Shown piece by piece: positions 1-12,600 of a DNA stretch of 59,763 nt. This DNA is from Candidatus Omnitrophota bacterium (GTDB lineage: Bacteria; Omnitrophota; Gorgyraeia; Velamenicoccales; Velamenicoccaceae): NCBI GenBank assembly GCA_016235185.1, contig JACRLT010000016.1, forward strand, positions 1 through 59,763. Direction: 5' to 3'. Every line of letters starts with the position of its first letter. Within the stretch, counting starts at the first letter, position 1. The translations under genes and the position numbers were made by a program. The notes under the pieces were generated by a model. The model ran no database searches, was not told where the DNA came from, and saw nothing but the letters and a program-made list of their open reading frames with translations.

Positions 1-686
1 TTATTAACCACCAGCGACGACGCAGGCTGCGCGAGAGGTGAAGAGGAAATCGTCTTCTTATAATCATTGATGGTTAGCGAAGTAAAATATTTTACGCCGT
101 CTTTTTCCCACTCAACCCCCTTAAGCCCGGGACCAAACGCGTTGGATGAATAAGGCCTGCCACCGAATGATACAATTTCTTTGACAAGCGGCTGTGCCGG
201 CACTTCTATATAGGAAGAGATATTGGACATACCCAAGCGATGACCGGCGGATTCTCCGATACGTCTTGCATTATCAATGCTCCCAAGCCCTGCATATCCG
301 CTTTGTGGTAAGTCTGAATATTTCACTGTTCCGAGAGACATATTATCAATTGCGCGAATGCCATTTTCTTTAAATAGTTCATTCTGTCTGTCTAATGCGC
401 TCTTAGCCACTTCTATAAGCTCTGTTGGGTTAAGCTTAGCTTCTTGCTCAACCTGGCCCACAAATCCTTCCCAGTTAAATTGATTGGGAAGCTGTATTCC
501 TGCTGTCTTGGCCACATTCTTGGCATAATCATCAAGCGAAATAAAACCTCCAAAAGTTGGAATCTTCCCGCCATTCCTAAAGACATCCCCCATTGCCTCT
601 GGATACTCCACAAGAAGATTCTTTGCGACAAGTCTAGTAAGATCTTTAGCCGATGAAGGCGAACCCGCTAGCAGCTCAAGGACCTG
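1..686 (-). CDS. Continuation of giant secreted protein in shifted frame (partial)
   Basis: Reading the minus strand, a frame with no stop codon runs from 686 to the window edge (about 228 codons). It has no ATG until about 25 codons in and no visible ribosome binding site. It is one frame (-1) from the giant ORF that ends at 668-670, and the two frames overlap by only about 20 bases. The translated part is protein-like (SSAKDLTRLVAKNLL near its start). Near the edge it has the linker SSPLAQPASSLVVN, which closely copies SSPLAPAASSPMVN inside the giant ORF near 3660-3720. I infer this is the same protein continued after a frameshift (mutation or assembly indel). A separate downstream gene with an unusual start is the alternative. 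No catalytic domain was recognised. Confidence 0.6.
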
Positions 687-3600
687 CTAACCGGTGAAAG
701 TACTGGCATAGCCGCCGACAAAGAACTAAACTTTGGATTAGGAGTAAATTCGCTTGTGGATTTTTCAATATACCCCTTAATATATTTTACAGGAACGATG
801 CCTGTTTCGTAAAATTTGTTTTGTTCCAATAAAGAATCTATCTGATAACTTATTTTTTCATAGCCAGTTTTTAATAATTCGCTACGCGGGAATTCTACCA
901 CGACAACATGCGTATTGCCCTTGTGTGACATGTTATATTGATTTAGAGCCTGTGACGGATCCGACGACGTTATAGAGGCCGTGGTACTCAAATCCATCCC
1001 AGGAACCTTCAAGCCGCTCTTTAAAATACTTGCGGCATTGTCTGCGCTCGTCCTGTGCAGATAAATTTCTCTGCCATTGGCTCCGGGCGTGCTCGTGATA
1101 AGAGGCTCTACTTCGACCGGCGAGCTCATGCCAAGCTTGGATATCGCCGGAGCCTGCCTGTTATCAATTATCACTTCCTGCCCTTTGGGAATATGCACAT
1201 CAATATTCCGATTGACTATATTTGTATCGCCGATAATTGTCAGCTTTCCTTCATTCAGCAAGCGAATATTGCTATCTATGACTTTTACGTTGCCGTATGA
1301 TTCAATCAGGCCTTTATTGATAACCTCGACTTCGGAAGGATCAACTAAAGATTTGGTATTGGAATCGATCGTTCCACCAATTGTATCTATCCTGACCTTT
1401 GAAGGATCGCCAACGGGTATCTCAAGCGCTCCGCTGCCGCTTATCTTTCCTTTAATCTCAATATCCGGCCGCCAACTGCCCGATGGAACAGCCTTTAACT
1501 CCTTCTCCAAATTAGGGAAGCTGCCAGGATAAAGCTTGGGCATGATCTCAAGGGCATATTCTTTAGTTACCGGCAAGGTTGCGGTATTGAATACTTCCTG
1601 TAACCACTGGCTGGCCGGCGTCGATTCAATGACCGGCGAAGAGGCATTTCTTTTAACATCGGCAAAATTCTTGCTGCCGAAAGCGTTCTGAACCATATTG
1701 ATAAAGTTTGTCCTCGTTACTGGCTTTCCAATAAGTTCACCCATCCCCGCTTCTGACTGCCGGAACAATTCTGAGAAGTTGCCGATATCAGAGTTCCTCT
1801 TTAACTGCCCTATGACAGATTCTTTGATTACCCTGTTCTTTTCCTCTATTTGCAAATCCCTCCAATTTTTCCCAAATCTTTCCTGGAGAGCTTTGTTAAC
1901 GCCGGGCGGAGTCATGTTAAATTTCTCAGTCACCTCTTTTAGGGTAATACTAAAAGGACGCTGCTTGAGAAGCGTCGTTACTTCGTCAACTACACGATCA
2001 GCTGCAAGCCTATTGACTCCTTGTCTTTCAAGGAATGTTACGAATTCGGAGGGTGTAAAGGTCCATTTTTTAACTGGGCCAAGGGGCATCGGTATGGGTG
2101 GTTCAAGCCCTAGCTCAACAACAGAAGGCGTCAGGCTCTTAATCGTGGCCGTTGTCGCCATTCCTTGGATAACAACATCAAGCCTGCTGCCGACCTTAAT
2201 AGACAAAGTAGATAGAGCGCTTAAAACCCCTGCCAGATTATTCAACGCAACAGGCGCTTGCTTTAATTTCGGTATTTTATTTATCAACGCTGCCTTCAAA
2301 TAATCGACGGAAGAAAAGGTCTTTCCCTCAAAATTCTCTTTGATTATCCCGGCGGTCTCTATGTCAAGGTTCATCTTTCTTGCAGAAGGTAGAGCAGCGC
2401 CAAAGTCGGTCTTCTTTAACGCAAAAACCAGGTCATTGGGCTCAATAACAGAAGGGATTCTTATTATCGGAGAGGATGAGCCATTTTTGCCAAAGACCTT
2501 TTCCAAACCCGTATTGGAAACGGTTGACGTGATAGGCGAAGAGGTTGGCTTATCTATCTTCTGAGGAGACACGCCGCTAAAAACAACCTTCTCTGCATAT
2601 CCTGCAAACGTATCAGAGATATAAGCGTAGTGGCTGATTTTCTCCGGCAAGGTTAACTCTCTGTCAGCCTCATCCGCCATATTAAATGGCGGCCTAAGAA
2701 GGCCTTGTCTCTTTATAATTTCAATACCTTTATTGCTAACGGGATATGCGCCCCTTAATTTCCGCGCAGCATCAGGCGAAGGATTTATTGTATCAATATT
2801 GAGGCGGCGGCCAAGCTGTCTTAAATACCTCGCCGATGCTTCGATAGCAAAAGAAGGATCCTCTTCCAATTTTTGCCCTATTTCCTTGTAACTAAGGCGT
2901 TTTATTTCAGGCTTGTCCGGGAAGAGAGACGGAATATTAGCCGATTGTATCTGTGTTAATCCACGAGAAACACGTTTCGCAAAAACGAGCGCTTTTAGTC
3001 TGTCAGTAACACCTTCTATATCTTCTCCTGCGAACAACGAGATAGTCTGACGATTGAAGATCTCTGCGCCGATCACGCCTGCCAGGTCTTGCGGCCGCAA
3101 ATTGTTTCTTCGCGCAGAGACAAGAATGTTGTCTTTATATTTCTCTATTTGTTGCGTTGCGCTTAGCATCTGAGGCATCAATTCCTGCCGCATCGCATCT
3201 TTTTGTTTCCGATCAGCATAAGGCAAGTTTTTATAAAGACGCAGGATATCATCGGCAAGATTGACCTGCGACGCGCTGGTGTATATGGCGGTATTCGAAT
3301 CTAATAAGCGATCCCCCTGGCGTTGATTCCATAGATAATATGGAACAGTGGCAGCAAGAGATGCGGCCAACGTCCAGGCAGCAAGAGATGCGGCCAACGT
3401 CCAGGCAACAATCTTGCCTTTAGCGCTTATCGGCGAAGACATGCTCGTATCAAACGGACTGTTCAGCGTGTCCAACGATCCAGTCAGAGGGATAAGTGCA
3501 GTAGATTCGAGCGACTTTGTTGTGGCGGGAGAAATTGCCGAGGAATATGATAATTTAGGTAAAGAAATATCCTGCATTCCATCCGGAGGCCCACGAACCC

Positions 3601-6600
3601 CGTAATTATCAATGGTTTCCATCGGTAAAGTAGTGAGTGCGGCCATAGCAGCCTTTCCTGCAAACCCCGGCAATTCATTAACCATCGGCGACGACGCGGC
3701 CGGGGCCAGAGGCGAAGAAACGCTCTTGAAGCTTCCCATTTCTTTATTACCCAAGGCAATAGACCACTTATTTTCTATGCCATCAACATAACTCACTTTA
3801 TAATCTTCATTGATATCAAACAATTGACCCTGGAGCTCAACACCTTTGTTCTGCGCCATATTTCTTGGAATGGGCAATGTTGAGCGTCCGCCGATACCTT
3901 CAGTATGCAATACCAAGGCTTCCCTTCCTATCAACTCCGAAACAGTAATCTTGCCTGACCCATTCAAACGAATCTTGCCAAGTTCTTTGAGATAATCCCC
4001 TGCCTGTACCGGCCGCTCAAGTGGTTGAGGTAGCATACTTTGCTGACCTAAAATAGGCTGTTCGGGTTTTCCCGCACGGATATAAATAAACCCTTGCCTC
4101 TCATCCTGCTCCATAGCTACTTCTGCATTTTGGAATCCGGCATCGGCTAGAGCTGATAGAAGTATAGCTTCTGAATGAGCATCGTATAGAGCATTCTTTA
4201 AAAACTCGCTGTTCTGCGTATAGGTTGTGATATGAATGGCGCCGCCTGGACGTAAGACACGATTTGCCTCGCTTAATACACGCGGTAAATCCATATGTCC
4301 GATACTCTCAGACAAAATAACGGCGTCAAAGGTTTCATCACCAATAGGTAAATTTTCTCCAGAGGCATTGAGAACATGAATGCCTTTATCTCTTGCTCTT
4401 TCTAATAAGTTTGGGGCAATATCAACCCCTGTAACATTTAATCCTGAGTGTTTTAAATCCTCTTCGAGAACTCCGGAACCTATTCCTATAGATAAGACTG
4501 AATTTGCTTTTCCCAATCTCCCGGTAATTTCCCTTGTTAAAGATAGACGAAGATTCGGATCTAATGAGACCCAGCTTATATGAGCCGTTGAACCAAATGA
4601 AGATATTCCAGTATCTCCTGAGTCAAACACCTTTTTATACCAATCCCTCAGATATTGTGCCTTATTGTTATTGGATATCAAAGATGCCTTTGCGCTTTGA
4701 GACGGAAATAAGATTTCAAGAGATTGATGCTGCTGACCACTTAATATCCTGTGGCCGTCTTTCGTGATTGCAATCATATCTTCTATTCTTAAGCCATCGA
4801 TGGAAGGCTCAAAAGCAAAGACCATCCCCTCTTTAAGTTCAATATCTCTTTTTTCCGTAAGAATCGTCTCGTGGACATCTCGACCTATACCGTGAATAAA
4901 AATATCGTAGCCGGGAGTAGGCACATTATATTTTCTATAAACTTCATTCAAGGCAGAACGAATCTGTGTAGTTTTTGCGCCTGGCCTAAAAAGATTGGAT
5001 ATTTCTTTTCTAATTCCAACTACCTTATTGTAGGTATCAACGAAGTCCTGAGAAACATTACCAACGCCAAAAACTATCGTTTTGTCTGAATTGAATTTTT
5101 TATATGTGGCGCCAAAATCGATCCTTACCACATCGCCGTCTTTTAAAATTCTGTCTGGGGTTGACTCGTGTTCCTTCGGTTTCTCTTTTGTAAAATCGTT
5201 GATGTTTTCGCCAAAGGCAACCGTAATGCCTAAGGGCAGCCCATCCGGCGTCGTTGCTCTGATTCCCCTGCTTTCAAATTCAAAACGGATAAGATTCTCT
5301 ACGTCTAACTCTGATAGCTTGCCTACTCCTTCAGCAATTTTAGGCTTTACAGACTCCACTGCCTCATTCGCCAACCTAGCTGCCTTTCCCATAAGATTTA
5401 TTTCTTTATGAGTCTTAATGAGAACCTGCTGTAACTCCGGCTTATGATACTCAATAGCTTCTCTTCTTTCGCGGAAACTCACAACGCCATGTTTGATAGA
5501 ATCAAGGAATTGAAGCCCGGTGCTGCCAATTAAGCTTAACGCGGGTGTTTGTTGTCCGCTGTCCTTCCTTGATGCATAACGCGCAACATAACCAAGGCTT
5601 CCTGTTGTTGCCAATAATTCGTTATAGGTACCATCCGGGCCTAACGACAAATCCACCAGCAATCTTCTTCGGCTATCTAAGAAGTCTTTTTCAAAACCTT
5701 TTCCAAACACTCCGTCAAGATTCACATTAGATGGTACAAAACCCCACTGATTCAAAGTATCAATAGCGACGTGTAGCATCTCGTGGGGAATCTCGTGGGT
5801 ATCTACGAATGAGTTGTGTTTGCCTATCAGTTTTGTTTCTGGAGTAAGACCAGCTCCCCTCAACCGGATAGAAACCGTACCATCTTCCAAAAAGTTATTT
5901 TCTGCTGTTGCTATGCCGCTCTTCATCATGTCTTTGCCGTGGACTAACTCAAAATCCTCCCTCGTTCTATCAACAGCATCTCTTGAAAGTTGATCTTTAG
6001 CGCCAAGAAGCTCTCTCAAGACAATCTCTCTTGCGCCTTTAGCCTGATTAGCCCTTGCCTGTATCTTACCTAAAGAAATCCTCATCCCCTCTAATGCCGT
6101 AAGGATACGTAATGGATCGACAAATCTCCAGAATTCCATACCAAGCCTATTGTTCTGGCCGAACTTATTCGTTGTCATAACACCTTGCGTGCCCGATAAC
6201 AATGTGCGCTGAATATCATCCATTAAATCAAAAGCCACGGGATGCTTCTGCCTCAAGAACGAATCAGCCTTTTCTTTAGCCTCTTGTTTCAGAGAAGCAT
6301 TTTGTTTCAACGCGTTAGATATCTGTTGCAATTCACCTTTTGGCAACTGAGCAAGAATGCCAAAAATATCTTTCTGGGCAATAATTTTTGCTTCATAAGT
6401 AGAATCTGCTGCCTTCCGTTCAACATAGGCAACAGCGAATTCCTTTGGCAATCCAAATGCCGAAGAGTGCTTGCGGATAAAATTGTTGGATGCAAGATGC
6501 CAAACAGATATGTTGTCTAAGGGATCAATTAATTCTTTGCCTGATTCAAAATAGCGATAGGCGCGATAGATGCCTTCATTGACAGCGTAGCGATCCATCC

Positions 6601-9600
6601 TTCCGCCAATTCTATTACCTCCTAACCCGACCAACCCATAGATTTTTTCTTTGGCTACAGCTGCGCTGCTGCCAAAATTTTTATTTAAATTCTGAATGAT
6701 ATTATCGAGTTTCAAGGGTGTAATGGGCTGGCTTGGGGCCATAAGGCTCTGATTGATAATTTGTACTATGCCACGAGCAAAAGAAGCTTGAGGTTTCATA
6801 GAAAACTTAGGAAGACTATTCTGTAGATAATCAAGCCATTCTTCTTGTGATTGGCTCGTAAGAATTCGTATCGGCATCATGCCAGAACGCCTTCCTATAT
6901 TTTCTTTTAAGCCGGATAACATATCATCAAATTCCCTCAACTGCTTTCTTGTTCTATAACCACCGCCTGCGAGCATCATAAAGCCATACCGCTGAGATAT
7001 ATCTTTAATCTTATCTGCATATTGCATCGGGATTTCCTGGTATTCGTCCATGCGTTTTTGTGCCTGATTAAAAACGTTACGCAAAAATCTATCAGAAATT
7101 TTTGAAAAATCAGCTGTCTTAAAGAAAGAGTCTTGTATCCTGGCGAAGAGCAAACCTCCAAGCGTAATATCATCGGATAAGCCAGAATTGATCGGGTTAA
7201 AGGCGTGCTCCTCAAGTAAAGAAAATTGCCTAAAAATTTTCTTTGTATCCGCTGGCTGAACACCGGGGGCGAATAACCCAAACAAAGGAACTGTTTCTTT
7301 AAACGTCGGTTGTTCTGCTTTTCCATAAATCAGCTTGGTCATGCTTCTGATCGTTCCGACAGAATCACTATAGACATCCGCCCATCGTTTTTCATGAGCT
7401 TTTCTTTCTTGAAGATTGGCAAGATTTGGATTAGGATTCGTCTGAACCTCGTGCCAAGCAGGCCGCTGAGAGCTGATTTGTTTCATAATCTCTGTTCTAA
7501 GGCTATCGTCTCTTAAGAGCTTAACGGCTGTTTCTTTTACAGCCAACACAGGGTCGCTCACAGTTGCCCTTGAGAAAACACCAAATTGCTCAACTGTCAA
7601 GGGCGCTGCTTTTCCAAGCTTAACAAGTTCTCCCAACGGTGCGGCTTGCATAATCTGCCCTAATCCTTGACCGTTTAAATTATGTATTTGAATGGCGCCG
7701 CTTTCAATAATTTGGATTGCAGCATCAAAAGCTTCTAAAGCGGTCATGTGCTTTCTATCTTCCGGCAGCTGGGGCAGATTAAAAGCTACCAGAGCCGGTC
7801 TGGCAGAATTAAATACTTTCTTCTCTTCAGGCGTTGCCGTCTGAATGGAAGCAACCAAGAAAGGCAAGGCTTGATTATGAGCGAACACCTCCTTTGCAGG
7901 TTCTGTAGGGTGCTGTTCAAACAAACCAGGCACCCCTTTCATTCTCTCGTATAGTGTTTGCTGAAGCTGTGCATAATCAGCTTCCGGAAGCTGAAGACGA
8001 AGAGGTTCCGTTAAAGATTTTATATATGCCCTAACTTCAATAGGTGCGGTTTCCTGGGTTGCTGACAAAGAAACCCCCCTTGATTGCGGCTTGCCCATGG
8101 CCACCCTAAATACATCTCCCGAAAAACCTGTTGTAACAGGAGCTATTTTTTCGAGATTATTCCAATAATTAACAGACGTTACGGCATCTTTAAGGGTTGT
8201 TGGTTCATAATAAGACGTTGCTCCTTTTCCTGTTCCAAGGGATAAAACAAGAGCATTGGAATCTTTGGCGACTTCTTCTAATGCTGTACCGACGTGCTCG
8301 CGCCAGACTTCAGAACTCATAAGCTTATAAGCCTGGCTCCCCTTGCCTAAATCACGCTCAAAGAGCGATTGCACATTATTGATCGCCCGTTGCAACGCAT
8401 CATCTGTCTTTTCCAATCCTCGGTAGGCACCCATAAATATCTGATTTTGATCTCTCCAAGAATCGCGCACGCGTTCCAATTCTTTAACAGCAGCTAAATT
8501 TTTATTTTTTGCCTCTGCTTCTATCATTGTATTCAAGCGTCGATGATAAACCTCTGAAAAGAGAGTAAGTGCTTTTTCGACAGCCACCTCTTTTTCCATA
8601 AAACTTTGATTCCTGCGGAATAAATCAGCGACCTCTTTTCTTAAAACCTCCTGCGAAAGCCCCTCTTTTCCGGGCATATTAAGCACGATAAGTTTTGCAT
8701 CTTCTCCCTGGAAACGAAGCCTATAAGACTGCCTTACTCTTTCAATGGGGCTCAAATTGTCAGCTACGGAGATAAAAGTAAGCGGAACGCCTTCAAATTT
8801 TAAGTCCAATCCTCTCCCGCTTCCATTAACAACATGGAGAAGCTCGCCTTTATATTTTTCATGTATTGTGCCTAACTCGTCAGCTTTCACTTCTTTTAAT
8901 CTAGAATTGCTTATTGCATCTTGTATCTCATTGAAATTCGTGAGGTGTTCCGGTATCCAATATGTCTTGTCTGTGCTATCCGTAAAAATCATCTTGATCT
9001 CAGGTAAAATATTCCTAAAAACGCTAACAACATCTTGGCTGTTTTTCAACTCCATCGGCAAAGTAACAAAAATATTCCTACCATTTCTGGAAATACTGCC
9101 TTGTTCCACAGCATCTAACACTGCTTTCTCTAATTGCTTAGAGGCGCGTAATGTTAAGCTTGGATCAGTAATAATCTCTGTGTAGTCTGCATGACGAACA
9201 CCAGCCAATTTATCCTTTTCAAGAGGTTGTTCAAAATAGAACTTCAAACCAAACTGGCTCTCTAAAGCATCCTGAACACCACGCAAACCGCCACCCGTTA
9301 CCATGGCAGTCCCGCCATACTTATTGATATCGCGGAAGTGATCTTGCGACGTAACTAATAATGTAGTTTTTCCTGTTTCTATATGCTCCAAATCAATGGG
9401 CCTTTCATAAAGAGGATTATGAATCAACTCCCTCATTGCAGCAACTACAGCATCATGCTCGCGGACATCTTCTGCTTTCTGATCCGCCGCATAAGGCGAA
9501 ATAGGAACTTTTCTGCCGTCTTTATCAAGAGTAAACACGGAAGTAGTCATGGTGCCAGGCTTAAGTTCATAGAGTGCGCGGGCAATAGAATTAAGAGCAT

Positions 9601-12600
9601 ACCGATATTCATTTGCTCTGTCAGAACCAATCTCTTCTCCCAACTTTCTCCAGCCGTTCTCCCCCTTAAAATGCATTGTATCAACACCGAGCAAAGACAA
9701 ATAGGCTGTTTCGATCTTGGATTCCGCTTTAAATCTAACCCCCAAGGGACTAAGCTGATACTTAACACCATGCATCATATCTTCATCGACAATCTCGCTT
9801 ATCCATGCCTCTATATTTTTTGGAGCGACTATTTGCTTCTGTAAAGAATCATCTTTAATATAATTATCTATGTTGATGGCGGCCGGAATCTCTGTTTTGC
9901 CTTCTTTGATAGCAGAAACAACTTTTAAGAAGACATCAAACCCTCGTTTCGCAACCCCCTCCTCCCTCCTATCTAAGCCGACCTGGTGATTCGCAAGCGT
10001 TACGCCTGGTCTTGATGTTAACGCAGAACCTTCTTCTATCAAATTCGCTCGTCTGGCTAATTCTTCAAAAGAATCGCGATAATAATTTCTTCCGGAATTT
10101 AAAGTTACCGCGTGTTCAACGGCAGTACCTCTAAGAACATCGCGATCATAATCTTCTATCATAACAATATCGGCCTTCTTAATATCTTCAAAGAGGTTAG
10201 GATTAGAAAAGCTTTCTTTAGTCACGACAAAAATAGTTGGCATTTTTCCAATTCCGTATTCTTTGGACTCAAAAACTTGCTTTACCTCTGGTTTATTAAG
10301 AAATTCTCTAGTCTGATTGCGGACTGTTTCGCTAGCATATTCAAGAACTATCTTGGTATTTCTGCGTAGATTCATGATGGCAAATTCCAATGCGCCAGCT
10401 GTCGTTTTTCCCGATCCCTGGCTTGCCTCAAGACCAATGAATTTGTATCTTTCGGCATAGGCTTTTGCACTATTTTCTATCCTTTCTTTTCTGGATACAG
10501 CCATAAGATCATTCGGGTCGGCATCTTTATAGACAGTTTCTGTAATAAACTTGGAAAGAGCGCGATATTCCTGATCAACTTTCTTATCATATGTGCTGCC
10601 TTGATTAAAATTATTGGTCTGTGCTTTTGAGGAAATCCCTGGTGCTCGTAAGCCATCTATGGCAATGCCGCGGGGCATGGTGTGAGAAATGGGCCTGAGG
10701 GAATCTAAACGATTGGTGTCAAACGCCGGCGGACCGTTGATTCTATTGGCGTCTGATGTAATTACCTTAACAAATGGCGTGCCGTCTGAACCAATGCTTT
10801 CTATTCTATGCGGCATCCCATTGTGCTCAAATTCGTATCCGACTGGTTTGCCTGCAAGGTCAGGTATTTTGCTGCTTTCAAAAATATCCTTTGCTGCCGA
10901 CGCCGCGCCAAGACTTTGCGGCTCATTTCCCTTCGGTTGATTTTCCAGCTCAAAATTTGTTTTGATGATCCCTTTTTCAAAAACACGCCATTCGCCGCCA
11001 AAATTTGCTCTGATGCCGGGTGAAACAAGCTCTTTTACTGTTGCATTGCGCGGATTCTCCGCTTTAGAACTAACATAATTGTTTAGTGTATCCGTGAATG
11101 GATAGTTCCGCCTTGGCAAAACCAATGAAAATTGGCCGGCTGGATCTTTTATCTCCATGACATGCCAATTTTCAGATGCATCATACTTGCTGCTTGGATT
11201 TTGCGTCTCAGTCTCAATTATATTTATTTTATATCCCTGTGGGAGCACCTGTTGCAGTTTTTCAATAAACTTTGACGTTTCGTTTGAACCATGAGACTTC
11301 CAAACATCCATAATATTTTGTGACAGAGATTTTATCTCATCGCTGTTCTTTATTTTGTCTATGATTTCGTTCTTGAGAGATCGCCGTTGCTCATAATACT
11401 TGTGGCTTTGCACCTCATATTCTTGTATTAATAGGGCGGTTTGCCGGTCATATTCTTCTCCTTGATGAGTTTTTAAGATTGAGTTTAATTCTTTATCATG
11501 ATTCCTAAAGAGACCATCGATCTCTATCTCTAAAGCATCATAGTTTGCTACTAATGACCGAATCTCTCCGCCTAATGATTTCATAGCTGGCGGCTTCGGC
11601 ATCTGCGGCTGCTCAATTTTCGGAGTCTCAACCGTTGTTTTTGGCAACGGCTGCTGAGACATCTTGGGCATTTCCGGCGCCTTATTGGAATCCTCGGCTT
11701 TCCATCTATCTTGAATAGAAGTAAGTTTTCCATCACTAATGATAGGGATTCCTTCTCCTCGGCCATAAGAATTTTTCACGCCGACAGCATCGAGTATTCT
11801 TCCTTGATCATCAATCCGGGTTATGCGAAGATTTCCAATCTCATCTCCCAAAACTCCAGGTCGAACATTAACAATATCGCCGACAGAGAAACCTGTTTCT
11901 TCTAAATGAGAAATTGATCGAATTGGGGCTGTTGGCAATGGCTGCTCGTCAGGCATCTTGGGCATTTCGGGCGATTCGGTTTTTGGAACGACTATTTCAT
12001 AATTATAAATCTTACCCTTTGCAAAAATAGCTGCATCATAGGGCGCCAAGCTGCCTTCCCTGGGTAATCCGTGACGCAATAGATCTATTGACCTAACTCC
12101 ATTCTCGTTAACCTCTGTAATAATCCTAAGGCGTCCGTCAGGTCCTTTTAGAACCACCCCAGGCTTTAAATCAGACATATCCTCAACTGGTTGATAAGAT
12201 GCACTATCAAAAACCTTGCCCGCCCAATCCCATGCGTCTTCTACAAGCTTATTTATCTCGTCAGATGCATCCAAACCAGCTTGACCAGCTTTCGTATGCA
12301 AACCTTTTTCCTCGGCATATTTTGTTATTGCCTTTATTGCATCAATGCCTTCTGAAAACGTTCTGGGCGTGGTTGTCTTCGGCATTTCCGGAACCTTAGA
12401 TGATTCAAATACCTTAGATAAACCATGAGTTGAGCCTGTTTGCTGCAATTCTTGCCACGCTGAATGCAGTGTATCGATGTGTTCTTGGGGCATCACTTTA
12501 TCGTATTCACTTTTTGCCTCGCGCGATGCCTTAAGTATCTGTTTTGTTTCTTCGGAAGGATTTAATTTTTCATGCACAGATAGCACTTCTATTGCTCTTT

